Part shown: positions 10,378 through 19,376 of the stretch, one piece after another
Numbering within the stretch: the first letter of the stretch is position 1
Layout of the letters: each line of letters begins with the position of its first letter
Source of the DNA: Neorhizobium galegae bv. orientalis str. HAMBI 540
Lineage (GTDB): Bacteria; Pseudomonadota; Alphaproteobacteria; Rhizobiales; Rhizobiaceae
Length of the DNA stretch: 64,000 nt
NCBI RefSeq assembly: GCF_000731315.1
Contig: NZ_HG938353.1
Span: forward strand, 4,030,001 to 4,094,000
Direction: 5' to 3'
Program-made: the position numbers and the translations under genes
The notes under the pieces: model-generated
The model's database searches: none
What the model saw: only the letters and a program-made list of their open reading frames with translations
Told to the model about the DNA's origin: nothing

Positions 10378-10863
10378 GCCGGCAGTTTTTCCATCACTAT
10401 AACAGCAATACGCCCGGTCTTGCTGATAAAGACTTAAACTATCAGGGGCGATTTTACCGATCGCAGGCGGAACTGTTCCGAAAAGACGCGAGGGAGAACC
10501 TGGATTTGGGCCGGTCACTGATTTTGCCAGACTTTTCGGGACCTCTGCTCCAAGTCTTCCTCCAGTGCGAAACCGCAACCCGCCACCATAACGGTAAGTA
10601 AATGCGAATCGTTGCTCGAAGCGGCTTCCGCGGCGGTGATGCGCGCGCCGACGGCGCAAAGGGAACGGAATTTTGGGTGGCTGGCTTTAAGGTCGAGAGG
10701 TAAGAAGCTTGCTGGACATACAAACAAAGCTGTCTGTACACATTATAGAACCAAGCTCGGGCCTCTTTAGGCATTTTCCTATCCTATAGGGGCTGGATAT
10801 TGTCCGGCACCAATTTTATGTATACACGGAATGGCCGACCGATGGCAGAGGAGGGAGAATTGC
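10378..10863. other. Intergenic region between divergent hydrolase and purU
   Basis: About 485 bases with no convincing gene. The hydrolase frame stays open through part of it on the minus strand, but its composition is not protein-like. The part next to purU (10735-10830) is AT-rich and likely holds the purU promoter. A good ribosome binding site GAGGAGGGAG lies at about 10849-10858, just before purU. No terminator or regulatory RNA was recognised. Confidence 0.5.
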
Positions 10864-11748
10864 ATGAACAACTACGTCCTGACCGTTTCCTGCAAGACGA
10901 CGCGCGGCATTGTCGCGGCGATTTCCGGCTTTCTGGCGGAAAAGGGTTGCAACATCATCGACTCATCGCAGTTCGATGACCTCGACACGGGCAAGTTCTT
11001 CATGCGCGTCAGCTTTCTCTCCGAAGAAGGCGCCGAGCGTCCGGCGCTGCTCGAAGGCTTCAAGCCGATCGCCGGCCGGTTCGAGATGGAATGGGAGATC
11101 TTCGATACCGATGAGCGGATGAAGGTTCTCCTGATGGTCTCCCGTTTCGGCCACTGCCTGAACGACCTCCTCTACCGCTGGAAGATCGGCGCGCTGCCGA
11201 TTGATATCGTCGGCGTCGTCTCCAACCATTTCGACTACCAGAAACAGGTCGTCAACAACGACATCCCCTTCCACCACATCAAGGTGACGAAGGAAAACAA
11301 GCCGCAGGCCGAAGCCCAGCTTCTCGATCTGGTCGAGCAGAGCGGCACGGAACTCATCGTGCTGGCCCGCTACATGCAGGTCCTGTCCGACAGTCTGTGC
11401 CGGAAGATGTCCGGCAAGATCATCAATATCCACCACTCCTTCCTGCCGAGCTTCAAGGGCGCCAACCCTTACAAGCAGGCCTATACCCGCGGCGTAAAAC
11501 TGATCGGCGCGACGGCCCATTACGTCACCGCCGATCTCGACGAAGGCCCGATCCTCGAGCAGGACACGGTGCGCATCACCCATGCGCAGTCGGCCGACGA
11601 CTATGTTTCGCTCGGCCGTGACGTTGAAAGCCAGGTCCTGGCGCGCGCCATCCACGCCCATATCCATCACCGTACTTTCATCAACGGCAATCGTACCGTC
11701 GTCTTCCCGCCGAGCCCCGGTTCCTACGCTTCGGAGCGTATGGGCTAA
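10864..11748 (+). CDS. purU: Formyltetrahydrofolate deformylase PurU
   Basis: This 294-residue enzyme hydrolyses 10-formyltetrahydrofolate to formate and tetrahydrofolate, balancing one-carbon pools. It has an N-terminal ACT domain (about 1-85, VSCKTTRGIVAAISGFLAE) and a C-terminal formyltransferase-fold domain with NIHHSFLPSFKGANPYKQA and the HYVTADLDEGPI block carrying the catalytic Asp. The ATG at 10864 is chosen over an upstream in-frame start because GAGGAGGGAG sits directly before it and the ACT domain begins at once. It stands alone, with a probable promoter in the AT-rich sequence upstream. Confidence 0.97.
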   Translation: MNNYVLTVSCKTTRGIVAAISGFLAEKGCNIIDSSQFDDLDTGKFFMRVSFLSEEGAERPALLEGFKPIAGRFEMEWEIFDTDERMKVLLMVSRFGHCLNDLLYRWKIGALPIDIVGVVSNHFDYQKQVVNNDIPFHHIKVTKENKPQAEAQLLDLVEQSGTELIVLARYMQVLSDSLCRKMSGKIINIHHSFLPSFKGANPYKQAYTRGVKLIGATAHYVTADLDEGPILEQDTVRITHAQSADDYVSLGRDVESQVLARAIHAHIHHRTFINGNRTVVFPPSPGSYASERMG

Positions 11749-11833
11749 GACCCAGCCGATGTCGGTGAAAAGGCCTATGGACGCAGGCCTTTAACGCTCT
11801 ATCCTCTTCGGAAGCGCCCTTCCGGAGAGGTTC

Positions 11834-14479
11834 ATGTCCGACGTCCTGCCAGAACTCATCGAGCCTTCTGCAAACGACCTTTCGATCGACGCGATCGAGG
11901 ACGTTCTACGCGACCACTACGGGCTTTCCGGGCAGATCTTCCCGATCGAAGGACGGCAGAACCCCTACTTCCTGATCGACAACGGCCACCTACGCTATCT
12001 GCTCAAGATATCGCCCGCCAACGATCCCATCGAGGAGATCGAAGCGGAACACGCATTGATGCGCCATATCCTGCGCAGTCCCGATGGGCCGCGGGTTCCC
12101 GAACCCGTGATGACCAAAGACGGCGGCGACATGCTTGTCCTGCCGCTCGGCGGGGAAGACCGGCGTGTTCGCCTCCTGACGTTCCTCGAAGGTGCGTCGC
12201 CGCCGACCGGTGAAAAACTGTCGGATCGATCCGTCGCCGCCTTCGGATCGATCTCGGCCGAGCTTGCGAAAAGCCTCCAGGATTTCGAACATCCGGTCCT
12301 CGAGCGCGAGCCGGAAGGCGACCTGCGCAAGGCCGGCCCCCAGACGGTCTCGCTTCTGTCCACCGTCGCCGACCAGGAAATCCGCGACGTGATCGCCAAG
12401 GCGATGGTGACGGCGCTTCGGCGCATCCAGCCATTCGGCCCAAGCCTCAGGGTCGCGGCCGCACATCAGAACCTGAACGCCGGAACCGTCATCGGTGAAG
12501 ATACGGATGGCACGTGGATGCCGACCGGCGTGACGGATTTCTCAGGTATTTCCAACGGCTGGCTCGTCGCCGGTTTTGCCAATACCTGCGCCTACCTGCT
12601 CGCGGACCGCGACGGAGATCCGTTCGCCCTGCTGCCGGCGATCCGCGCCTACCACGAGATCTATCCGTTCACCCTGGCCGAACTCGAAGCCCTGTGGCCG
12701 CTGGTCGTCGCCCGCACCGGCATCCTCGCCGCCGAAGCCGAGAGCCAGCAGGCCTTGTCGCCCGATGACACGCAGGCAAAGGAGGAGACCGAGAAACGCC
12801 GTGCGGTGCTCAATGGCGCAACCGCAGTTTCCCCGGCACAGGTCTTTGCAGCCATCCTCGATGCCACGGGAATGACGAAATCGCTGCCGGAAATCGGTCG
12901 GCTCCTGCCCGATATCGACCCGGACAGCTTCCGGATGGTGGACCTCAGCGTCACCAGCCCGCTCCTCTACGGCGGCAACTGGACGGATGCCGACAACGAC
13001 TGGAAATTGCTTGCCCATATCGCCCGGGAAACCAGCCGCGCCAGCACCCGCTACGGCGAATACCGGCTTTCGAAAAGCAGCACTGACCCCCAACAGGAGC
13101 CGGAAAGTTTCGCACTCCACATCGATGCCTGCCTACCCGCCCGGACGGCGGCGGTGGCGCCCTTCGCGGCAACGCTGAAAAGTGCCGGTCCCCGCCTTGT
13201 CCTTGTCGGGCGCGACCTGACCCTCCATGTCGAAGGCCTCGAATGCACGCTTGCCGAAGAGACGGAGCTTGCCGCCGGCGATCCGCTCGGCGTAATCGCC
13301 GGAGCGGATAACTCCGTTGGCGGCGTGCGGCTCCGGTTCTGCCTCGATGCGGATCTCGTGCCGCCGCTTTTCTGCACGCCGAACGATGTCGGCACGTGGT
13401 CGAGGTTATATCCTTCTCCCGCTGCGCTGCTCGGCATCGATGCGAATGCCCCGGCTCCGAAACATTCCGATCAGCCCGTCCGCGGCTGGAGGGAATATCT
13501 CTTCGACGCGACGGGGCGCACCGCGCTCGATCTCGGCGGCCAGGCGCCGCTGATCGGCCACGGACATCCGCGCCTCGCCGCCGCGACCTACCGCCAGACC
13601 ATCCTGCTCAACCGCGCCACGGGCCAACCATCCGAGCCGGAGGAGGTCTTGCGAGCGCAACTGGCGGAGCTTGCGCCTGAAGGGTTGAGCCATGTCGCGT
13701 TTGCTTCCAGCCGTGGCGACGCTCTGGATCTCGCCTTCCGGCTCGTCCGCGCTCACACGAACAAGGCCCGGATCATCGGCCTGCCGGGTTTCCGGGTGGA
13801 CCGTCGCGATCCGGACCTTTTCACTGTCCCCACCATCGGCACCGCAGCCGATATGATCCACGATCTCAAGGACGTCGCAGCCGTGCTCGCGAACGGCTAC
13901 GACGAGGCCTTGCACCTGGACGAGCCGCTGGCCGAACTTGGCGAGAAGGCCGGCCTGCTGATCGTCGACGAAACCGGAGCCGGCTACGGCCGTCTTGGCC
14001 ACCACATCTGGGGTTTCTCGCACCGGGGCCTGGCGCCTGACCTTCTGATCGCAGACGGGCCGGACGGAGGGGCGCCGGCGCTTCTGCTGACACGGCCCGA
14101 AATCGCGGCAAGCCTTGCCGCGGACGTTCGTCCGCGGGCGATCTCTCCGGTCGAGGCCGCTGCGGCCGCAGCGGCGCTCGATGTCATCAGGGAAGAACAA
14201 TTGCGGGAGAACACCCGCGAGATCGGCGGCCATCTGAAGACGCGGCTCGAAAGCCTTGCCGAACGCTTTCCGGCGATCCGTGCCGTGGCCGGCAGCGGCC
14301 TGCTGCTCGTGGTCGATCTGGCGGACGAGGCGGCGGACCTCGGCGAACGACTGCGACCCGGGTTTATCGTGGACGACAGCATACCGAAGCGCATTGTCCT
14401 GCGTCCGCCGCTATGCCTCAGCCGCGAAAGCGCGGACGGGTTAGTGGATCGGATCGAGACCCTGCTCTCGGAAATTTGA
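11834..14479 (+). CDS. Degenerate APH / M23 / class III aminotransferase fusion protein
   Basis: This 881-residue protein resembles the rhizobial three-module fusion of an aminoglycoside-phosphotransferase-like kinase (about 25-320), an M23 peptidase-like module (about 370-530) and a class III PLP aminotransferase (about 545-881). By eye all three are inactive. The kinase motif HxDxxxxN reads His211-Gln-Asn213 with Thr218, so Asp and Asn are lost. The M23 HxxxD reads HIDAC and the HxH pair reads RLR. The PLP-lysine position in DLLIADGPDGG is Gly742. Intact relatives, as I remember them, are near 1000 residues and keep these residues. The frame is full length with normal codon use, so this is a maintained pseudoenzyme or a fast-evolving paralogue, not obvious decay. 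Confidence 0.75.
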   Translation: MSDVLPELIEPSANDLSIDAIEDVLRDHYGLSGQIFPIEGRQNPYFLIDNGHLRYLLKISPANDPIEEIEAEHALMRHILRSPDGPRVPEPVMTKDGGDMLVLPLGGEDRRVRLLTFLEGASPPTGEKLSDRSVAAFGSISAELAKSLQDFEHPVLEREPEGDLRKAGPQTVSLLSTVADQEIRDVIAKAMVTALRRIQPFGPSLRVAAAHQNLNAGTVIGEDTDGTWMPTGVTDFSGISNGWLVAGFANTCAYLLADRDGDPFALLPAIRAYHEIYPFTLAELEALWPLVVARTGILAAEAESQQALSPDDTQAKEETEKRRAVLNGATAVSPAQVFAAILDATGMTKSLPEIGRLLPDIDPDSFRMVDLSVTSPLLYGGNWTDADNDWKLLAHIARETSRASTRYGEYRLSKSSTDPQQEPESFALHIDACLPARTAAVAPFAATLKSAGPRLVLVGRDLTLHVEGLECTLAEETELAAGDPLGVIAGADNSVGGVRLRFCLDADLVPPLFCTPNDVGTWSRLYPSPAALLGIDANAPAPKHSDQPVRGWREYLFDATGRTALDLGGQAPLIGHGHPRLAAATYRQTILLNRATGQPSEPEEVLRAQLAELAPEGLSHVAFASSRGDALDLAFRLVRAHTNKARIIGLPGFRVDRRDPDLFTVPTIGTAADMIHDLKDVAAVLANGYDEALHLDEPLAELGEKAGLLIVDETGAGYGRLGHHIWGFSHRGLAPDLLIADGPDGGAPALLLTRPEIAASLAADVRPRAISPVEAAAAAAALDVIREEQLRENTREIGGHLKTRLESLAERFPAIRAVAGSGLLLVVDLADEAADLGERLRPGFIVDDSIPKRIVLRPPLCLSRESADGLVDRIETLLSEI

Positions 14480-14743
14480 GCTGGCCGATCCGGTCTTTGC
14501 CGGAAATTTTCCACTCCCGATCCTTGCTTGGGTGGAAAAGCCACCTATGTCAGGGCTGACGGGCAACGGCTAAGAATCGCGAATGAAATTTCACAATTCA
14601 GCCTTCTTCCTGTCATCAGTCGGAAAAAAATTCTAGGTAGACTGATTTTCGTTGATCATTTTGTGGGATTCGCCTACAGATGATTTTCATTCGGCCTGCT
14701 GAGTCTCGCCGACTTTCGCGCAACGCCATGAAGGGAGAGTGAC

Positions 14744-14836
14744 ATGTTTAAATTCGTCCGCGTCGCCACCTTTGGTGAGGCCGCGTTCAAAATGAATGGC
14801 ACGGATCGCCGCTCCCTTCCGTGCTGTCGAATGTAA
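14744..14836 (+). CDS. Possible 30-residue small protein
   Basis: A short frame encodes 30 residues beginning MFKFVRVATFGEAA and ending at TAA. Its ATG is preceded by AAGGGAGAGTGAC, a strong ribosome binding site at the right distance, in a stretch otherwise free of genes. The 264 bases before it hold no recognised gene. No known family was recognised. It lies 75 bases before another small gene on the same strand and could be a leader peptide or an independent small protein. Confidence 0.35.
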   Translation: MFKFVRVATFGEAAFKMNGTDRRSLPCCRM

Positions 14837-14911
14837 CGCTTCAGTTCAATCGTTCCTGAAAATTTTCATTCGCCAGAGCTGCGTCGCAAGCAGTCATAGC
14901 GGGAGTCTGCC

Positions 14912-15109
14912 ATGCAGAAGCAAGTAATCGAATTCGGCGGCGAACCCGTCGGTATTGTCATTCCTGACGCGGATCGGCTGAAGTTCATCGCCGTCAAGTT
15001 CCATGTCATCGATCTGGACGAACAACGTTTCGGCTCTGCCGACGAGGTACGTCTTGCGATCCGCGAGCTGGTTCGCTCGCGCAACAGCGCCTCGGCGGCG
15101 CATGCCTGA
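14912..15109 (+). CDS. Small conserved-type hypothetical protein (65 residues)
   Basis: A 65-residue acidic-to-neutral soluble protein starting MQKQVIEFGGEPVGIV, with a predicted beta-rich N-terminal half (GIVIPDADRLKFIAVKFHVIDLD) followed by a helix (SADEVRLAIRELVRS). A GGGAGTC ribosome binding site precedes the ATG and a strong terminator follows the stop. I do not recognise a characterised function; similar small proteins occur in rhizobial genomes. No cysteine cluster or DNA-binding motif is visible. Confidence 0.65.
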   Translation: MQKQVIEFGGEPVGIVIPDADRLKFIAVKFHVIDLDEQRFGSADEVRLAIRELVRSRNSASAAHA

Positions 15110-15130
15110 GATCTTTTGAAATCCACCAAA

Positions 15131-15158
15131 AAAAGCCGCCCATCGGGCGGCTTTTTTA
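15131..15158. terminator. Bidirectional rho-independent terminator
   Basis: A GC-rich hairpin AGCCGCCCATCGGGCGGCT is flanked by an A-run on the left and TTTTTT on the right, so it can end transcription from the 65-residue protein gene on the plus strand and from the Lrp-like gene on the minus strand. It lies between two convergent genes. Confidence 0.92.
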
Positions 15159-15164
15159 TTGCGC

Positions 15165-15401
15165 TCAGAATGCGGTGAAGGTCATCGTCGTCAACGAACG
15201 TTCGATGCCTGGAATGGAGGCAATCTTCTCGTTGACGAAGCGGCCGATCTCGTCATTGTCCTTGATATAGACCTTCAGCAGCAGGTCCCATTCGCCGCTG
15301 GTCGAATAAAGCTCGGAGGCGAGTTCGGTCTTGTAGATGGCGTCGGCAACCTCGTAGGTCTTGCCGGGCTTGCAGCGGAGCTGGACGAAAATAGGTTTCA
15401 T
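15165..15401 (-). CDS. Stand-alone Lrp/AsnC ligand-binding (RAM) domain protein
   Basis: This 78-residue protein corresponds to the C-terminal regulation-of-amino-acid-metabolism domain of Lrp/AsnC regulators (MKPIFVQLRCKPGKTYEVAD ... SGEWDLLLKVYIKD) and lacks the helix-turn-helix half. Such single-domain proteins bind amino acids and may modulate full-length Lrp proteins or act as small sensors. It is encoded just downstream of a LysR regulator on the same strand (53-base gap) and next to lysine/pipecolate catabolic genes, so an amino acid ligand from that pathway is plausible. It ends at a bidirectional terminator. Confidence 0.88.
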   Translation of the reverse strand: MKPIFVQLRCKPGKTYEVADAIYKTELASELYSTSGEWDLLLKVYIKDNDEIGRFVNEKIASIPGIERSLTTMTFTAF

Positions 15402-15454
15402 GGACGTCTTCCCGTCGGTCGGATCGCCTAAGCGATCATGATGGACATGTCCGA

Positions 15455-16393
15455 CTATTGGCCGATGCGACCGCCGTTCGCAAGCGCATCGTGGTGAATC
15501 TCTTGCCTGTGGATTTCCTGGATGATCCACTCCCTGAAAGCTGCAAGTGGCGGATAGGTGGCTCGGTCGGGCGGATAGGCGAGATGGTATTGGCCGGTCT
15601 CCATCCTCTCGGCGTCCACGGCCGGCACCAGCAGGCCCTGTTCCAGCTCCCGGCCGATCAGGAACCGCGGCAGCAGCGCAGCGCCGAGGCCGGCGGTTGC
15701 CGCCTCGACCATGGTGATGAACTGGTCGAACAGCATGCCGTGCAGCCCGTCGAAGACGATCCGGTTCTTGGAAAACCACAATTCCCAGGCGTCCGGCCGC
15801 GTATTGAGATGCAGAAGGGGTGCCTGAAGCATATCTGCCGGTGTCTGAAGATTATGCCGCGCTTTGAATTCCGGACTGCAGGCCGGCAGCACTTCCTCAT
15901 CCATCAGGAAGGTGAGCGCCGCGCCCGGCCAGCGAGCCGCACCGAAATGAATGGCTGCATCCAGCGTATCGAACCGGAAATCGAACGGTTCGAGCCGTGT
16001 GATCAGGTTCACGACCATGCCCGGATGCGCATCGAGAAAACGCCCGATCCGCGGCGTCAGCCAGCGCGTGCCGAAAAACGGCAGGATGGCAAGATTCAGC
16101 GTGCCGCCGGAGGGATTGGCCCTGAGGTTCAGCGATGCATGCGAAATGCGCCTGAGCGCCTCCCGCACCTCGCGGGCATAACCGTCTCCGGCAAGCGTCA
16201 GCCGGATCGTCTGACGCTCCCGTAAAAACAGCGCCACGCCGAGCTGTTTTTCCAGCGCCGAAATCTGACGGCTGACGGCGCTCTGGGTCAGGCCGAGCTC
16301 GTTTGCCGCCGCCGTGACGCTGCCGGTGCGGGCAGCCGCCTCGAAGGCGGAGAGCAGCGAGAATGACGGAAGAAAGCGCCGGGGCGGCAGCAT
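15455..16393 (-). CDS. LysR-family transcriptional regulator (GcvA-like)
   Basis: This 312-residue regulator has an N-terminal winged helix-turn-helix (about 8-66, FEAAARTGSVTAAANELGLT then QSAVSRQISALEKQLG) and a LysR substrate-binding domain (about 95-295). The sequence style is that of the GcvA subgroup, which often controls divergent amino-acid catabolic genes. It is transcribed away from the pipecolate oxidase and semialdehyde dehydrogenase genes, with 98 bases between the start codons that contain a candidate inverted-repeat operator. It most likely controls those genes in response to a lysine-pathway intermediate. Confidence 0.92.
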   Translation of the reverse strand: MLPPRRFLPSFSLLSAFEAAARTGSVTAAANELGLTQSAVSRQISALEKQLGVALFLRERQTIRLTLAGDGYAREVREALRRISHASLNLRANPSGGTLNLAILPFFGTRWLTPRIGRFLDAHPGMVVNLITRLEPFDFRFDTLDAAIHFGAARWPGAALTFLMDEEVLPACSPEFKARHNLQTPADMLQAPLLHLNTRPDAWELWFSKNRIVFDGLHGMLFDQFITMVEAATAGLGAALLPRFLIGRELEQGLLVPAVDAERMETGQYHLAYPPDRATYPPLAAFREWIIQEIHRQEIHHDALANGGRIGQ

Positions 16394-16428
16394 GTCATTC
16401 CTCCAGCGAATGATCTGTTGAGAACATG

Positions 16429-16442
16429 TCGATATTCATCGA
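16429..16442. promoter_or_regulatory. Candidate LysR operator between lysR and pipecolate oxidase gene
   Basis: The short inverted repeat TCGAT-ATTC-ATCGA lies in the 98-base divergent spacer. It fits the T-N11-A dyad style of LysR sites. It is the only clear dyad in the spacer, but with only 5-base arms the support is modest. Confidence 0.4.
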
Positions 16443-16491
16443 TAACGGCTCCCTGTAAAGAGTTGGCGACCAACACTCCCGGACAATCATC

Positions 16492-17775
16492 ATGCTGAAC
16501 GATCCCCGCTCTCACGGCCTCTGGGAAAAGACCGCCCCCGCCCCGCCGCCCACCACCCGGCTGGAGGAGGCGATATCTGCCGATGTGGTGATTGTCGGCG
16601 GCGGTTACACAGGCCTTTCGGCGGCGCTGCATCTCGCGGAAGCGGGAACCAACGTCGTGCTGCTCGAAGCCGCGGAGATCGGTTTCGGCGGCGCCGGCCG
16701 CAATGTCGGCCTGATCAATGCCGGCATGTGGGTGATGCCCGACGATTTTCCCAAGGAACTCGGCCCGATCTACGGCGAACGCCTGCTCGATCTGCTCAGC
16801 AACGGCCCCGCTCTCGTCCGCGAACTGATCGAGAAACACGCCATCGCCTGCGAGCTCGAAAAGAACGGCACGCTGCATTGCGCGGTCGGCCCGGAGGGAC
16901 TGAAGGAACTGGAGGAGCGCGCTCGCCAATGGCAGAAGCGCGGCGCCCCGGTGACTTTGCTCGACGCGGCCGAGACCGAGCGCCGCGTCGGATCCAGGGT
17001 CTACTCTGGATCGCTGCTCGACATGCGCGCCGGAACACTGCAGCCGCTTGCCTATGCCCGCGGTCTTGCCCATGCCGCGGTGAAGGCCGGCGCCAGGCTT
17101 TACACAGGCAGCGCTGTCACCAGCACCGGTGAGGTCGAGGGCCGAAAGTTCGTCAAGACGGCCTCCGGTCAGGTGACCGCCGACTGGGTGATCGTCGCAA
17201 CCGATGCCTACAGCACCGGTCCGTGGGAACAGGTACGCCGCGAACAGGTGCACCTGCCCTATTTCAACCTCGCCACCACGCCGCTCAGCGACAACCTGCG
17301 CCGCTCCATCCTTGCCGGGCGCGAGGGTTGCTGGGACACCAAGGAAATCCTCTCTTCCTTCCGCATGGATCAGGCAGGCCGGCTGGTCTTCGGCTCGGTC
17401 GGTGCCTTGCGCGGAACAGGAACGACAATCCACAAGAGCTGGGCTCGGCGCTCGCTGAAGCGCATCTTCCCGCAGCTCGGCGAGGTGGAATTCGAGGCCG
17501 AGTGGTACGGCAAGATCGGCATGACCGACAACGCTTTGCCGCGCCTCCACAAATTCGACCGCAACACGATCGGTTTTTCGGGCTATAACGGCCGGGGCAT
17601 CGCGCCCGGCACGACGTTCGGCATGCTGCTTGCAAAACATATCCTCGGGGAGGTCTCCGAGGTCGACCTGCCCCTGCCGCTTTCGGACCCGCGGGAACCG
17701 GCCTTCCGCGCCATCAAGGAAGCCTATTATGAGACGGGCGCGCAGGTTGCCCATTTCGCCGGCGAGCGGTTCTGA
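16492..17775 (+). CDS. amaA: FAD-dependent oxidase, probable L-pipecolate oxidase
   Basis: This 427-residue DAO-family flavoenzyme has an N-terminal Rossmann fold (DVVIVGGGYTGLSAALHLAE, about 28-47) and the C-terminal FAD block NGRGIAPGTTFGMLLAKH. Length and sequence style match Pseudomonas AmaA, which oxidises L-pipecolate to piperideine-6-carboxylate in lysine degradation. The next gene encodes the ALDH7 dehydrogenase that performs the following step, which supports the assignment over other DAO oxidases such as gamma-glutamylputrescine oxidase. It is divergent from a LysR regulator, its likely controller. No signal peptide is visible. Confidence 0.8.
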   Translation: MLNDPRSHGLWEKTAPAPPPTTRLEEAISADVVIVGGGYTGLSAALHLAEAGTNVVLLEAAEIGFGGAGRNVGLINAGMWVMPDDFPKELGPIYGERLLDLLSNGPALVRELIEKHAIACELEKNGTLHCAVGPEGLKELEERARQWQKRGAPVTLLDAAETERRVGSRVYSGSLLDMRAGTLQPLAYARGLAHAAVKAGARLYTGSAVTSTGEVEGRKFVKTASGQVTADWVIVATDAYSTGPWEQVRREQVHLPYFNLATTPLSDNLRRSILAGREGCWDTKEILSSFRMDQAGRLVFGSVGALRGTGTTIHKSWARRSLKRIFPQLGEVEFEAEWYGKIGMTDNALPRLHKFDRNTIGFSGYNGRGIAPGTTFGMLLAKHILGEVSEVDLPLPLSDPREPAFRAIKEAYYETGAQVAHFAGERF

Positions 17776-17831
17776 TTGCGAAACCGCCACCGACTTGTAG
17801 ATTGATGAAAATTACACATCCGGAGACTGAC

Positions 17832-19373
17832 ATGACGCTCGCCACTCTCGATCTCGCTGCTGAGGTAAAAGCCATCCTGAGCGATCTCGGCGTGAAAGCC
17901 GAAAGCTATACCGGCGGCACGCTCGCCGTCCGTTCGCCGATCACCGGCCTGGAAATCGGCAAACTGCGCGAAGAAACCGCCGCAGGCGCCGCAAAGGCGA
18001 TCGATGCCGCCCACGCGGCCTTCCTCGAGTGGCGGCTGGTACCGGCTCCGAAGCGCGGCGAACTGATCCGCCTGCTCGGCGAGGAACTGCGCGCGGCCAA
18101 GACCGCACTCGGCCGGCTGGTCTCCATCGAAGTCGGCAAGGTCACCTCCGAAGGCCTCGGTGAAGTGCAGGAAATGATCGACATCTGCGATTTCGCGGTC
18201 GGCCTGTCCCGCCAGCTCTACGGCCTGACGATCGCCACCGAACGTTCCGAACACCGGATGATGGAGACCTGGCATCCGCTCGGCGCGATCGGCATCATTT
18301 CCGCCTTCAACTTCCCGGTCGCCGTCTGGTCCTGGAATGCGGCGCTCGCCATCGTCTGCGGCAATTCCACCGTCTGGAAGCCGTCGGAAAAGACCCCGCT
18401 GACCGCGCTCGCCACCCAGGCGATCTTCGAAAAGGCGCTCGCCCGTTTCGTCGCGGATGGCGGGAAGGCCCCGAAGAACCTCTCGACCGTCCTGATCGGC
18501 GGCCGCGATATCGGCGAAGTCCTGGTCGACCACGACAAGATCCCGCTGGTTTCCGCGACCGGTTCCACCGCGATGGGCCGCGCTGTCGGCCCGCGGCTGG
18601 CGTCGCGCTTCGCCCGCTCGCTGCTGGAACTCGGCGGCAACAATGCCGCGATCGTCGCCCCGACCGCCGATCTCGACCTGACGCTCCGCGGCGTCGCCTT
18701 TTCCGCCATGGGCACGGCCGGCCAGCGCTGCACCTCGCTCCGCCGCCTCTTCGTGCATGACAGCGTCTATGAAACGCTGGTGCCGCGCCTCGCCAAGGCC
18801 TACCAGTCCGTGACGATCGGCAGCCCGCTCGAAAACGGCAATCTCGTCGGCCCGCTGATCGACAAGGCCGCTTACGACAAGATGCAGAAGGCGCTGGAAG
18901 CCGCCAGGGCCGAAGGCGGCAAGGTGACCGGTGGCGAACGTGTTCACCAGGACGAGGCGGCAGACGCCTATTACGTCCGCCCGGCGATCGTCGAGATGCC
19001 GGCCCAGTCCGGTCCGGTCAAGGACGAGACCTTTGCCCCGATCCTCTACGTGATGAAGTATTCGAGCTTTGACGAGGCGCTCGCCCTGCACAACGACGTG
19101 CCGCAGGGCCTTTCCTCCTCGATCTTCACCAACGACATGCGCGAGGCGGAAACCTTCGTCTCCGCCCGCGGCTCGGATTGCGGCATCGCCAACGTCAATA
19201 TCGGCCCCTCGGGTGCCGAAATCGGCGGAGCGTTCGGCGGCGAGAAGGAAACCGGCGGCGGCCGTGAATCCGGCTCCGACGCATGGCGCGTCTATATGCG
19301 CCGCGCCACCAACACGCTGAACTACGGCCGCACCCTGCCGCTCGCGCAGGGCGTCAAGTTCGACATCGAATAA
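17832..19373 (+). CDS. amaB: L-aminoadipate-semialdehyde dehydrogenase (ALDH7 family)
   Basis: This 513-residue NAD-dependent aldehyde dehydrogenase is of the antiquitin (ALDH7) family. Recognisable blocks are ISAFNFPVAVWSWNAALA, the LELGGNNAAIVAP block with the base Glu, and GTAGQRCTSLRRLF with the catalytic Cys. Members oxidise alpha-aminoadipate semialdehyde to aminoadipate. It follows the pipecolate oxidase by 56 bases, giving a two-step pipecolate-to-aminoadipate route. I prefer the ATG at 17832 (MTLATLDLA), preceded by CGGAGACTGAC, over an ATG 30 bases upstream. Confidence 0.92.
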   Translation: MTLATLDLAAEVKAILSDLGVKAESYTGGTLAVRSPITGLEIGKLREETAAGAAKAIDAAHAAFLEWRLVPAPKRGELIRLLGEELRAAKTALGRLVSIEVGKVTSEGLGEVQEMIDICDFAVGLSRQLYGLTIATERSEHRMMETWHPLGAIGIISAFNFPVAVWSWNAALAIVCGNSTVWKPSEKTPLTALATQAIFEKALARFVADGGKAPKNLSTVLIGGRDIGEVLVDHDKIPLVSATGSTAMGRAVGPRLASRFARSLLELGGNNAAIVAPTADLDLTLRGVAFSAMGTAGQRCTSLRRLFVHDSVYETLVPRLAKAYQSVTIGSPLENGNLVGPLIDKAAYDKMQKALEAARAEGGKVTGGERVHQDEAADAYYVRPAIVEMPAQSGPVKDETFAPILYVMKYSSFDEALALHNDVPQGLSSSIFTNDMREAETFVSARGSDCGIANVNIGPSGAEIGGAFGGEKETGGGRESGSDAWRVYMRRATNTLNYGRTLPLAQGVKFDIE

Positions 19374-19376
19374 CCG

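Noticed and set aside
10378..10659. N-terminal extension of the tandem hydrolase
   Set aside because: The frame is open but the residues (Arg/Gly-rich start, no homology feel) and lack of a ribosome binding site argue against it; the ATG at 10377 fits better.
14507..14539. Hairpin TTTTCCAC...GTGGAAAA after the pseudoenzyme gene
   Set aside because: Only an eight-base AT-containing stem with no T-tract; too weak to call a terminator.
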